Part shown: piece after piece, positions 8,570 through 17,767 of the stretch
Numbering within the stretch: the first letter of the stretch is position 1
How the letters are laid out: each line of letters opens with the position of its first letter
Source: Burkholderiaceae bacterium
Lineage (GTDB): Bacteria > Pseudomonadota > Gammaproteobacteria > Burkholderiales > Burkholderiaceae_D
Direction: 5' to 3'
NCBI GenBank assembly: GCA_019745005.1
Contig: JAIETO010000169.1
Coordinates: 1 to 64,000 of the forward strand
DNA: 64,000 nt
Program-made: the position numbers and the translations under genes
Notes under the pieces: generated by a model
What the model was told of the DNA's origin: nothing
The model's database searches: none
The model's input: the letters and a program-made list of their open reading frames with translations, nothing else

Positions 8570-9412
8570 CTAAGCACCACGCTTAGCAATTGCTGGCTTT
8601 TGCGAAGCTGCAAGGCGATAAGCCTGTGGTTCCATGCCCACTGTTAGGTTAAATATTTTGATGAAATCAGATTGATCATGATAACCACACGCCACGCCTA
8701 TCGCATCGAGATTTTTTGTGGTGTCAGCGAGCAATGACAAGGCTGCGTCCATACGCAATTTAAGGAGCATTTGACGAATGGTAATCGTGAAAATGCTCTG
8801 AAAACTCGCCTCAACCTGCTGAATTGAGAGGCCAGTCACATGGGCGAGATCCGCCATTTGTATGGTCTTTGTAAAGTGCGAATGCAAATGCCTCACGGCC
8901 GCAACAATGCCGTGATACATGGGATGACGTTGGTCGGGCAAAGGCAAATCGCGCGTTACGCATGCTAAGCCAACGACCTGATGATCGGCGTCAAACAGGG
9001 GGATTTTTTTTGTTACGCACCAGTGATAATCACGCTCGGGATAACAGCGGTACTCGAGACCATCAGTGGACTCCAAACCGCTTTCCAATATTTGGCAATC
9101 TTGTTCCGCGAAAAATGTCGCTTCTGCACTTTTTAAAATGCACAGCTCTGCAGTGGTATGTCCCAGCACCGCTTGCTTGCTTTTAAAACCGTAACGGCGT
9201 AAAAAAGTTTGATTCGCGAGAACGAGACGACCTTGGCGATCTTTGGCGTAAAAAACCACATCAGGCAAGGCATCAAATAGGATTTCGCTGAAGGAATTTT
9301 TCGCAATTTCTTCAGCCAAAGCGGGATTGTCATGCAAATGATGATGGGTTTGGCTTACTTGCGACGGTGTGATGGTAATCAAAGGCATCTTCAAAGCATG
9401 TAATAATTTCAA
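8570..9412 (-). CDS. PAS-domain AraC-type transcriptional regulator
   Basis: PAS-like LPDVVFYAKDRQGRLVLANQTFLRRYG; C-terminal AraC HTH (ACGYHDQSDFIKIFNLTVGMEPQAYR). Confidence 0.85.
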   Translation of the reverse strand: MKLLHALKMPLITITPSQVSQTHHHLHDNPALAEEIAKNSFSEILFDALPDVVFYAKDRQGRLVLANQTFLRRYGFKSKQAVLGHTTAELCILKSAEATFFAEQDCQILESGLESTDGLEYRCYPERDYHWCVTKKIPLFDADHQVVGLACVTRDLPLPDQRHPMYHGIVAAVRHLHSHFTKTIQMADLAHVTGLSIQQVEASFQSIFTITIRQMLLKLRMDAALSLLADTTKNLDAIGVACGYHDQSDFIKIFNLTVGMEPQAYRLAASQKPAIAKRGA

Positions 9413-9721
9413 TTGAGACGGGTTCTTTTATACTTGCTTATTCAAACAAGTTTTGTAAAAAAGTAAGATCAAATGTGGATTAGTTAATTATTTATTCAAG
9501 CTAAAATTTACAATTTCAATTGTATATTATAAAAATAACTAAATAGCCAAATTGTCACAATATTGCAATATTTAACAAAGCTTTTTTACAATACTTGTCG
9601 GCATGAAACTTCTCCATAAAAAGTTCAATCGCCGCGAAGCTTGTACTCGCCAGCGGCGTAAGAACGCAAAATTAAAGCGTTGCCCGTTCTGCTTCAGTAG
9701 CATTCAAAATGAAAGAAGATA

Positions 9722-11146
9722 ATGAAACAACAAGCAAATCTTATTGGCGGCGAATGGAAAGCCAGCGACGTGAGTCGGGCGAATTTGAACCCATCTAACC
9801 CGCAAGAAATCATCGGTGAATTTGCCGACGCTGATGCAAGCCAGGTCGACCTTGCCGTGCAGGCTGCAAGGCAAGCTGCACCAGCTTGGGCGCGCGCGAC
9901 GCCGCAGCAACGCTTCGATGTGCTAGACACTATAGGCAGCGAAATTTTGGCGCGTAAAACGGAGTTAGGCACACTGCTCGCGCGTGAAGAAGGCAAAATC
10001 CTCGCGGAAGCCATCGGCGAAGTCAGTCGGGCCGGTATGATTTTTAAGTACTTTGCGGGAGAAGCGGTGCGCATTGGCGGCCTCGCCATTAGCTCCGTGC
10101 GAGCGCATATGGACGTTGTGGTATCGCGTGAGGCTGTTGGTGTGGTGGGGCTGATTACGCCTTGGAATTTCCCCATTGCTATCCCCGCCTGGAAAATTGC
10201 ACCCGCACTGGCTTGCGGCAATGCGGTTGTGTTCAAACCAGCCGAACTGACGCCTGCCAGCGCCTGGGCCTTGGCGGAAATTATTCATCGCTCGGGCTTG
10301 CCAGCGGGAGTGTTTAATCTGGTGATGGGCGATGGCATCGCAGGCAGGGCCTTGGTTGAACACCCATCGGTTGATGCGATTAGTTTTACCGGGTCAGCCG
10401 CAACCGGCAAACTAATCGCCCAGCACTGCGCGACACACATGAAAAAATTTCAGCTAGAAATGGGCGGCAAAAACCCCCTGCTCGTCCTCGATGATGCAGA
10501 TTTGCAGGTTGCCCTTGATTGCACTGTCAATGGGGCGTTTTACTCGACGGGTCAGCGTTGCACGGCATCGAGCCGAACCATCGTAACGGAAGGCATTTAC
10601 GCGCAATTTCGCGAAGCATTGATTGCCCGTACAGCGGCACTACAAGTCGGCGCCGCCTTAGACCCCAAAACGCAAATCGGTCCTGTGGTTGACGAACGTC
10701 AACTGTGCAAAAACCTTGACTACATCAACATCGGCACGACGGAAGGTGGTTCGCTGTTAGCGGGAGGAAAACGCTTAAGTGGTGACGGTTATTTTTTCAG
10801 CCCTGCGATCGTTGAAAACCACGATCCCTCGGCACGTTTAAACCAAGAAGAAATTTTCGGACCCATCACGACCTTGATTAAAGTCAAAGACTTTGAACAA
10901 GGCATGGTAGTTGCGAACTCGACTCCATTTGGCTTATCAGGCGGCATATGCACTACCTCGTTAAAGCATGCAAGCCAGTTCCGACGTGAAATGCAAGCGG
11001 GAATGGTCATGGTCAATGCCCCTACTGCGGGGGTTGATTATCATGTTCCCTTTGGTGGGAGCAAGGCTTCAAGCTTCGGCCCACGAGAGCAAGGCGGTAT
11101 GGCGATGGAGTTTTACACCAAAGTCAAAACGCACTATCTTGCTTAA
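9722..11146 (+). CDS. Aldehyde dehydrogenase, alpha-ketoglutarate-semialdehyde-dehydrogenase-like
   Basis: TPWNFPIAIPAWKIAPALACGN, SFTGSAATGKLI, ELGGKNP-like EMGGKNPLLVLDDAD, GQRCTA. Confidence 0.88.
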   Translation: MKQQANLIGGEWKASDVSRANLNPSNPQEIIGEFADADASQVDLAVQAARQAAPAWARATPQQRFDVLDTIGSEILARKTELGTLLAREEGKILAEAIGEVSRAGMIFKYFAGEAVRIGGLAISSVRAHMDVVVSREAVGVVGLITPWNFPIAIPAWKIAPALACGNAVVFKPAELTPASAWALAEIIHRSGLPAGVFNLVMGDGIAGRALVEHPSVDAISFTGSAATGKLIAQHCATHMKKFQLEMGGKNPLLVLDDADLQVALDCTVNGAFYSTGQRCTASSRTIVTEGIYAQFREALIARTAALQVGAALDPKTQIGPVVDERQLCKNLDYINIGTTEGGSLLAGGKRLSGDGYFFSPAIVENHDPSARLNQEEIFGPITTLIKVKDFEQGMVVANSTPFGLSGGICTTSLKHASQFRREMQAGMVMVNAPTAGVDYHVPFGGSKASSFGPREQGGMAMEFYTKVKTHYLA

Positions 11147-11259
11147 CTTCTCAAACAAAGGCCGAGTGCATTAGACAAGCGCGAAACATCATTTCTAACG
11201 CACCAATTACTGCATGGATTACGCTACAAAAATGATGTTTTTCTCGATCCGCAAACTAA

Positions 11260-11359
11260 TTCCATTTCCAAATCAATTGTGTCTAGGAGACGAGCCGCAG
11301 ACAGTGCTGTAGCACGGCAAGGCGAAGGAAACAACGACACGATTGATTTAGAAATGAAA
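11260..11359 (+). mobile_element. Correia-like 100-bp element (family 1), copy 1
   Basis: 24-bp inverted ends TTCCATTTCCAAATCAATTGTGTC / GACACGATTGATTTAGAAATGAAA; flanks TAA 11257-11259 and TAA 11360-11362. Confidence 0.85.
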
Positions 11360-11386
11360 TAACTCGCGATGTCATTGTTGCTTAGC

Positions 11387-13027
11387 TCATCGTTTAATGA
11401 GGCCGAATGCCTGTCCTTTTCCCCAAGTAGGCATTTCGCGCGTGTTCGCAATCTCCCAACCCAAATTGAGTGTAAATTGCGCCTGTTGCAGCATGCCTTT
11501 GAGATTCCAATTCGGGTCATAACGGTCGCGTACCGTGTGGTAATCGTTTTTGAATGCGCGCATTTGCTGCGCTGATTTTTTTTCCGTGCTGGCTTCATCC
11601 TCGACGTACTCAAAATGCCCATCGCCAGAAAAAACGGCAGAGCCAACATTAAAGGCTGGTACGCCAGCGCGGGCAAAATTGAAATGGTCGGCACGAAAGT
11701 ACGCACCACCTAAGTCTGGCACAGTAGGTGCAATCTTCAGCCCCATTTGCTTCGCTACTCGTTTTGCTGATGCCAACAAACTGCTGCGTTCGCTGCCCGC
11801 GACGCCCATATCACGCGTCTCGCCAACAAAATTCATGCTGTCCAAGTTGAGATCGGCAGCAGTCTTTGCTAATGGCCAAGGAGGGTCGTTCACATAAGCT
11901 TCACTTCCAAGTAGATACTGCTCCTCTGCGCAGGGCCAAAGAAAAATTTGCGTTCGTTTTGCTGGACGAGTAATTGCAGCTTGCGCCATCGCCAATAAAG
12001 CCGCACTGCCGGAAGCATTGTCAACAGCGCCGTTCCAAATTTGCTTCTCAGTTTCCGAGCCTGCACCTTGCATTTCAACTATGCCCAGATGATCCCAATG
12101 CGCGGAGTAAATCACTGCCTCCGTTTTCAATTTTGCATCCGTCCCAGGCACCATGCCAAGCACGTTAAATTGCGCAATTTTGCGCACCTGACTATGCAAT
12201 TCGGCATGCACAGAAATAGGTAACTCGCGCGCCACAAATTCTCGCGACTCGGCCAAGCCGCGCAGTTCGTCTAAGCTAACCCCTGCCGCCCGAAGTAATG
12301 CGCTTGCCTGATCTTCTTGCAGCCAACCTTCAATTGGGTTTCCACCTTTCTCTGAACTAAAACGCTCATGGCTGAAGCTCGTTCTTGGAACATTCCAACC
12401 ATAAGTGGCCGATGCATTTGTGTGAATTAACAAAATACCAGCGGCGCCTTGTCGTATTGCTTCTTCAAACTTGTAAGTCCAGCGTCCGTAATAGGTGAGC
12501 GATTTTCCTGCAAATCGATTTGGCTCCGCGATAGTTGGTTGTGGGTCGTTGACCATTGCAAGCAATATCTTGCCCTTCAAATTCATGCCTTTGAAATCGT
12601 CCCACTTCTCTTCTGGAGCACGTACGCCATAGCCAACGAACACCAAGGGTGCATCCAATACTAAATCAGTAGAGCCTGTGGAATTACCCACGACAATTTG
12701 CTCACCAAGTTGAGGGGAAATCGTTTGTCCCGCCACGGAAAAAGTGATCGTGCTATGCGATAAAAGTTGGCTGCCAACCAGATTTACTTTTTGCCGAAAA
12801 CTATTTCCTTTTACTGTTCGTAGCCCAAGGCTAGCAAGTTGCGACTCAAGGTACGCGACGCTGATGTCACCACCGCGCTGCCCCGTGCCGCGCCCTTCGA
12901 GCAAATCGTCTGCAAGGAAAGCGAGATGGGCGCGAAGGGGCGGCTCAAGAACTTTCGGTGCGGCTGCATTCGCGACGATGTTGGCAAATGCAAGCACTAG
13001 CGCGAGCAAAAATTTGGACATGGACAA
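11387..13027 (-). CDS. M28 family zinc aminopeptidase with PA-like domain
   Basis: Signal peptide; AVIYSAHWDHLG, GAVDNASGSAALLAMAQA, WPCAEEQYLLGSEAY, DLNLDSMNF. Confidence 0.88.
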   Translation of the reverse strand: MSMSKFLLALVLAFANIVANAAAPKVLEPPLRAHLAFLADDLLEGRGTGQRGGDISVAYLESQLASLGLRTVKGNSFRQKVNLVGSQLLSHSTITFSVAGQTISPQLGEQIVVGNSTGSTDLVLDAPLVFVGYGVRAPEEKWDDFKGMNLKGKILLAMVNDPQPTIAEPNRFAGKSLTYYGRWTYKFEEAIRQGAAGILLIHTNASATYGWNVPRTSFSHERFSSEKGGNPIEGWLQEDQASALLRAAGVSLDELRGLAESREFVARELPISVHAELHSQVRKIAQFNVLGMVPGTDAKLKTEAVIYSAHWDHLGIVEMQGAGSETEKQIWNGAVDNASGSAALLAMAQAAITRPAKRTQIFLWPCAEEQYLLGSEAYVNDPPWPLAKTAADLNLDSMNFVGETRDMGVAGSERSSLLASAKRVAKQMGLKIAPTVPDLGGAYFRADHFNFARAGVPAFNVGSAVFSGDGHFEYVEDEASTEKKSAQQMRAFKNDYHTVRDRYDPNWNLKGMLQQAQFTLNLGWEIANTREMPTWGKGQAFGLIKR

Positions 13028-13081
13028 GTTTCTCTCCTCGTATTTTTATCGGGTGATGGTTTTTTCGGCGTGCGCAATTTA

Positions 13082-13181
13082 TTCCATTCCTAAATCAATC
13101 GTGTCGTTGTTGCCTTCACCTTGCCGTGCTACAGCACTGTCTGCGGCTCGTCGCCTAGACACAATTGATTTGGAAAAGGAA
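13082..13181 (-). mobile_element. Correia-like 100-bp element (family 1), copy 3, inverted relative to copy 1
   Basis: Reverse complement about 95% identical to the other copies; flanks TTA 13079-13081 and TTA 13182-13184. Confidence 0.85.
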
Positions 13182-13709
13182 TTACTGAAAATTTGCAGAC
13201 GAACGTGGCAAGCGCTTTACGTTTGGCAGCGCATTGTCGAGTAACCAATTTCTAAATCGTATTGTGCTGTGGCTGGCAAAACGCTGCTCAGTTCTGCGCG
13301 AAAGTACGTGCAACAAACCTGTCTCGCTAATGCCCTTTAATTTATAGCCCGGTATGACTCCACATTCGCCGCCCAGCAAACGAAGTTCTCGCTCACCCAG
13401 TTCCGGCTCGATCACGCGTTTGAGATCATTAATCGGCACCCAAATCGTCTCATCAACCAGAAAAAAACGAAGATGTACACCGTCAAAGGTGTAGTACCGC
13501 CCCTGCCATCGATGAAAAACCGACCAGCTTGCCCAATACTTGATCTTGGGGCCGATCTCATAGAGGTCATTTGCGAATAAAACGCCCCACACCACGGCGC
13601 TAAAGCACAAACCCAATGGGCCGTGATTCGGACTTACCATGGTTCCGACATTCCACGCGACGTACGTAAACCCTAGACTAAAAAAGAGCTTTGCAAAGAA
13701 GATGAGCAT
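13182..13709 (-). CDS. Hypothetical membrane protein
   Basis: ORF to 13856, but MLIFFAKLFFSLGF at 13709 is a more plausible start since the longer version overlaps the neighbouring GTPase gene. Confidence 0.6.
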   Translation of the reverse strand: MLIFFAKLFFSLGFTYVAWNVGTMVSPNHGPLGLCFSAVVWGVLFANDLYEIGPKIKYWASWSVFHRWQGRYYTFDGVHLRFFLVDETIWVPINDLKRVIEPELGERELRLLGGECGVIPGYKLKGISETGLLHVLSRRTEQRFASHSTIRFRNWLLDNALPNVKRLPRSSANFQ

Positions 13710-13728
13710 ACTTATGAAAAATCTAGGC

Positions 13729-14673
13729 TTAGTTTGGATCGGCGCTGTCAGCTTCTTCCTCGTCGCGCATGCCCGTATCGACACTCTTCCCTTGCCCCAA
13801 CAGAACAGGCGGCACGTAAGTGGCAAGTAAATGCTCGCGACTCTGCGGTGTTTCAAGGCTCACGCGCCCCAAGGCCCCACTACGATAATCGAGCAATAAA
13901 GTGTGCGCGGCTTTCTCAAAATCCCACTCGCCGCCTTTCAGTTTATAAGCACGTTTTTTCGCCACACCTTCGATCACACTCACGGCATCAATACCTTCCG
14001 TCAGAATGCCGTAACGGGCGGTTAGAAATTGTGGATACCGCTGTAGCAGCAATTCGGCTAGGAAGGTCGCGACTTCCTCCTCAATGAGTGCATTCACGCC
14101 GATGGCGTGACTGGCCGCTAACATCAAACCGTCCGTTGGGTGCGCGATTTTCGGCCATAACATGCCAGGCGTATCCGTCAGGATCATATTCTTGCCCAAG
14201 TACAGCCGTTGCTGCACCTTGGTTACGGCAGGCTCATCGCCAACATTGGCAACACGCTTTTTCAATAGCGCATTCATCAGCGTTGATTTACCCACGTTGG
14301 GAATGCCCATAATCATCATGCGCAGCGGCTTGGTCGGCACACCGCGGTGCGGTGCCTGCTCTAACGCAAATGCAGGAATTTTGGCGACATCCGCCGGCTT
14401 CTTGCAACTCAAGGCAACGGCCTTGACGTTTTTTTGACTATTATAAAAATCTAACCATGCCTTGGTCGCATGGGGATCGGCCAAATCACTCTTGTTTAAA
14501 ATTTTCAAACACGGACGTTGGCGAAAATTGCGCAATTGCTCAACCATCGGATTACAGCTTGCTTGCGGAATGCGCGCATCTAAAACTTCGATCACCAAGT
14601 CGGTGTTTTCCATGGTTTCTGCCGCTTTTTTGCGGGCAGCGTTCATGTGGCCGGGGAACCATTGTATTGACAT
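13729..14673 (-). CDS. ylqF: Ribosome biogenesis GTPase YlqF/RbgA-like
   Basis: MSIQWFPGHMNAARK, circularly permuted G motifs (NKSDLAD, GIPNVGKSTLMNALL, DTPGMLWP). Confidence 0.92.
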   Translation of the reverse strand: MSIQWFPGHMNAARKKAAETMENTDLVIEVLDARIPQASCNPMVEQLRNFRQRPCLKILNKSDLADPHATKAWLDFYNSQKNVKAVALSCKKPADVAKIPAFALEQAPHRGVPTKPLRMMIMGIPNVGKSTLMNALLKKRVANVGDEPAVTKVQQRLYLGKNMILTDTPGMLWPKIAHPTDGLMLAASHAIGVNALIEEEVATFLAELLLQRYPQFLTARYGILTEGIDAVSVIEGVAKKRAYKLKGGEWDFEKAAHTLLLDYRSGALGRVSLETPQSREHLLATYVPPVLLGQGKSVDTGMRDEEEADSADPN

Positions 14674-14797
14674 GCTTGTTCTTCTTTTATTTCGAAAGGA
14701 GTGGGCTATTTTACGGACTTGTGAAGCTTGTCAGATCATTTGTTTCCAATCGATTTCACAATAAACCACAATTTCTCTTGCCTAAGAAAAAAATAGT

Positions 14798-14869
14798 GGA
14801 GTATATTAAAATTCGCTAGATTTTCCGCTTATGCATATTGCCTCTTATAAAAATACACTAACGGGTATG
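14798..14869. repeat. ATAC-N8-GTAT AT-rich module (e)
   Basis: GGAGTATATTAAAA ... TATAAAAATACACTAACGGGTATG. Confidence 0.55.
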
Positions 14870-15071
14870 TTGCAATTGAGAAAATAATGCAAACCGGAAA
14901 ATTAACTTCACCCGTAATTTTTATCAAAAAAATGAAACTACCCATTCGCGATGCTCGACGTCTGCCTAGGCAGCATTGAAAAGCGCTTCGATTTTTTTGT
15001 TTCGCTAATCAATGCAAGTCCTTTTTGTACGTGTATCGCAACGCGAAAATAAAAATAGATAGAAACATTCA

Positions 15072-15458
15072 ATGAAAATAATCGATATTTTTCGCACATG
15101 GTTAGGCATTCGCAAGCCAAGACAGTTGCTTCCCCCAGGAAAAAAACCCGTCGTGGGCAGCAACATCGTGAGAGAGCAAGCGCGGATACATCTCAAATAT
15201 CCAATCAGCAATGAACAATGGGCGCGCTTTTCGCAGCTAGGTTGGCGCGTAGTGGATATGCGCACCACGCGACGCCATTACAGAAAAGTCGATGACAGTG
15301 CCGTGCGCGCTTTGGTGAACACGCCCAACTTAATCGAATTCGATAAAGTGCACCACGTGATTGTGTCTGGCATTGAGCGGGAAATTCAAATCGAAGAACA
15401 AAGAAAAAAGCGCAAACGTCGCTCTAAACCCCGTTCGAAGCCGCCAGCTTCGCAATAG
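15072..15458 (+). CDS. Hypothetical protein (128 aa, basic C-terminus)
   Basis: Intact ORF in an otherwise noncoding gap. Confidence 0.6.
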   Translation: MKIIDIFRTWLGIRKPRQLLPPGKKPVVGSNIVREQARIHLKYPISNEQWARFSQLGWRVVDMRTTRRHYRKVDDSAVRALVNTPNLIEFDKVHHVIVSGIEREIQIEEQRKKRKRRSKPRSKPPASQ

Positions 15459-15488
15459 CGCAAAGTGAAGGCGGCACACTTAGCAGCT

Positions 15489-16838
15489 TTAGCGCCGCAG
15501 TTCTCGTTCCAGCAGCGAAATTTTCTGTTCAACGAAAGCCACTAATTCAGCGCTCAAGCCTGTCGCCGATTTGGCGTGCACAAATGCATCTAGCGCCTCG
15601 CTGCGGCGGTTTTCTGCTTGCAAAGAAATCCCCATGCCCATCCACCACACGCCATTTTGTGGATTCTTTTTTGTGGCTCGGGCATACATCTCGGCGGCCT
15701 CTGCGTGGCGCGACTCACGCTGCAACAATGCCGCCAAAAATGCCCAATAATCCGGCCTTTCTGCTGCGGCTAGCAAGCTTTTTTGCAGCGTTTCAATTGC
15801 GCTCGTTTGTTGCTTTTTCTCGACTTGCAAACGGGCCAAGACCATCGCTAATCCAGGTTGGCTGATGTCATTTTGCAGCGATCTTTGCAGCCAAACCATT
15901 GCCTCATCATGCCGCTTGCTTTCTAAGAACAAAGCAATCAATAACTGAAATGCGGCCGTGTGTTGTGGGTCAGATTTTAAAGCTTGCTCTAGGCTCTGAA
16001 TCGCTTCCGCGATGCGCCCTTGCTGTTGGAATTGTGTCGCTTGCCTATATTCGCTCTCCGCTTTCTGTTGAGGCGTTGTTTCTTTGATTAATTTGGCTTG
16101 CGCATTGCTAATCAGGCTAGTCTGATTGGATTCACTGGACGTATTTTCCTTGTTTGCTTTACTCGCCTTTGTACCGGCGCTTGTTGTATTTACTTCGCTA
16201 GTCGTGGTCGGACTTGTCGGTGTGCTCGGCGATTTTTCAACTAATGTCGCTGCCTGATTTTTTTCATTTGCAGTTACACGATCAATCCTTGAAGCTTGGT
16301 CTGGCGTATTTTTTGCGCCTCGATCATGCTGTGCGTTTTCGCGCACCAAGCTCGACTCAATTTCTGTCCCAACGCGCTTGCTTTGGTCTTTTTCTGCGGC
16401 ACGCGTCCATCTTTCTGGATCAACAGCCGTCGATAGTTTTAGACCTAGGCTTAATGATTGCGCACTTGGTATTTCAGCTACGTCGATGGCGTTTGCTTCA
16501 CTGCTTTGCGCAACATCGGTTTTTGGCATATTGCTTGTCACGGCGGATGCGGCACTTGGCGCAACGACGGGAACGGGCGCATTTGTCGTTGATGCCGCCA
16601 CGCGCGCGCTATTTTCAGCTTTTTTCAACGTAGATTGATTCAACAAAGTCGAACCATTGCGCTGCTGCCAAAGCAAAATCCCGCCAATCACTAAGGCGAT
16701 TACTATCCCAATCGCGATTAACTTTTGTGAAGCCGAAGTGGTTTTATTTACTTGAATAGCCTGCGCCAAGGTGCCAGCGCTATGCGGCTCAGCACCGCGC
16801 TTATCCAAGTCTTGCAACATTTGATTGATGAGACTCAT
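15489..16838 (-). CDS. mshN: MSHA biogenesis protein MshN-like (TM + TPR)
   Basis: MSLINQMLQDLDKRG start typical of MshN/GspB-like proteins, one TM, TPR repeats, position in msh locus. Confidence 0.85.
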   Translation of the reverse strand: MSLINQMLQDLDKRGAEPHSAGTLAQAIQVNKTTSASQKLIAIGIVIALVIGGILLWQQRNGSTLLNQSTLKKAENSARVAASTTNAPVPVVAPSAASAVTSNMPKTDVAQSSEANAIDVAEIPSAQSLSLGLKLSTAVDPERWTRAAEKDQSKRVGTEIESSLVRENAQHDRGAKNTPDQASRIDRVTANEKNQAATLVEKSPSTPTSPTTTSEVNTTSAGTKASKANKENTSSESNQTSLISNAQAKLIKETTPQQKAESEYRQATQFQQQGRIAEAIQSLEQALKSDPQHTAAFQLLIALFLESKRHDEAMVWLQRSLQNDISQPGLAMVLARLQVEKKQQTSAIETLQKSLLAAAERPDYWAFLAALLQRESRHAEAAEMYARATKKNPQNGVWWMGMGISLQAENRRSEALDAFVHAKSATGLSAELVAFVEQKISLLERELRR

Positions 16839-16874
16839 TCTTATGGCAACCTATGTTTCTTATCCAATGCTCAG

Positions 16875-17765
16875 CTAAATCTGAAAACGCCAAAGAAGTA
16901 GACCAGCCAAAGTCAACGCGATCAAACCACTCGCAAAGTAAAGTAGCCAATCCCAACGTACTGCCAAGGTATCGCGCGCTGCGGCCAGCACGTGTCGCCC
17001 AGTCAGCGTTTTCTTGCCCTGCCCAAAGCCTAACATTAAGGCTTTATGCGCCAAGACATTCAACAATCGTGGGATGCCACCGCTGGTCAAATGCAGTACA
17101 AATAAGGCAGACGGCTGAAAGATGGGCATACCGTTGTAGCCCGCGACGTTCAGCCGATGCGCGATGTAAGTATCAATTTCTTTTGCTGACAAAGGCTGTA
17201 GTTGGTAATGGAAACTGATTCTTTGCGTCAGTTGGCGAATTTCACTTTTTGCTAATTTTCGATCAAGCTCGGGCTGACCAAACAAGACGATCTGCAATAA
17301 CTTGCGCTTCTCCGTCTCCAAATTACTGAGTAAGCGCAAGGCTTCCAGCGTTTCTAAAGGCAGGGCTTGTGCCTCATCGATACACAAAAGAACGCGCTTA
17401 CCTTCTCTTGCCAGCGTTAATAAACGATGATTGATCGTTTTGATGAGCTGATGCTGATCAGCCGTTCTGTCCTGCGCGCAATCAAGTTCGTCAGCCAAGG
17501 CCAACATCAAGGTGCGCGGTTCTAGTGCAGGATTGGGAATGTATGCGGTGGCAAACTCGTCTGACAACATTGCCATAAATTTACGACAAAGCATGGTCTT
17601 GCCCGTACCCACTTCACCCGTAATTTTAATAAAGCCTTCGCCGGTATTCGCCGCAACCAAGAGCGTATTTAACGCTGCTTGGTAACTTGGAAAAGAAAAA
17701 AAATAACTGGTGTCGGGCGTAATGCTAAAGGGAATTTCACGTAAGCCGAAATGCTCTTTGTACAT
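16875..17765 (-). CDS. mshM: MSHA biogenesis AAA ATPase MshM (ExeA-like)
   Basis: MYKEHFGLREIPFSITPDTSYFF, GEVGTGKTMLCRKF, CIDEAQAL. Confidence 0.92.
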   Translation of the reverse strand: MYKEHFGLREIPFSITPDTSYFFSFPSYQAALNTLLVAANTGEGFIKITGEVGTGKTMLCRKFMAMLSDEFATAYIPNPALEPRTLMLALADELDCAQDRTADQHQLIKTINHRLLTLAREGKRVLLCIDEAQALPLETLEALRLLSNLETEKRKLLQIVLFGQPELDRKLAKSEIRQLTQRISFHYQLQPLSAKEIDTYIAHRLNVAGYNGMPIFQPSALFVLHLTSGGIPRLLNVLAHKALMLGFGQGKKTLTGRHVLAAARDTLAVRWDWLLYFASGLIALTLAGLLLWRFQI

Positions 17766-17767
17766 AC

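Noticed and set aside
9413-9721. AT-rich 309-bp gap as another ATAC-N8-GTAT module
   Set aside because: AT-rich and probably regulatory, but lacks the ATAC-N8-GTAT dyad and central palindrome
11257-13184. Composite transposon around the M28 peptidase
   Set aside because: Each element has its own complete 3-bp duplication and no transposase is present, so independent insertions are simpler
12744-13244. Plus-strand ORF of 166 aa
   Set aside because: Antisense to the M28 peptidase and running through a repeat element
16214-16638. Plus-strand ORFs inside mshN
   Set aside because: Antisense shadow ORFs of a Ser/Thr/Ala-rich linker
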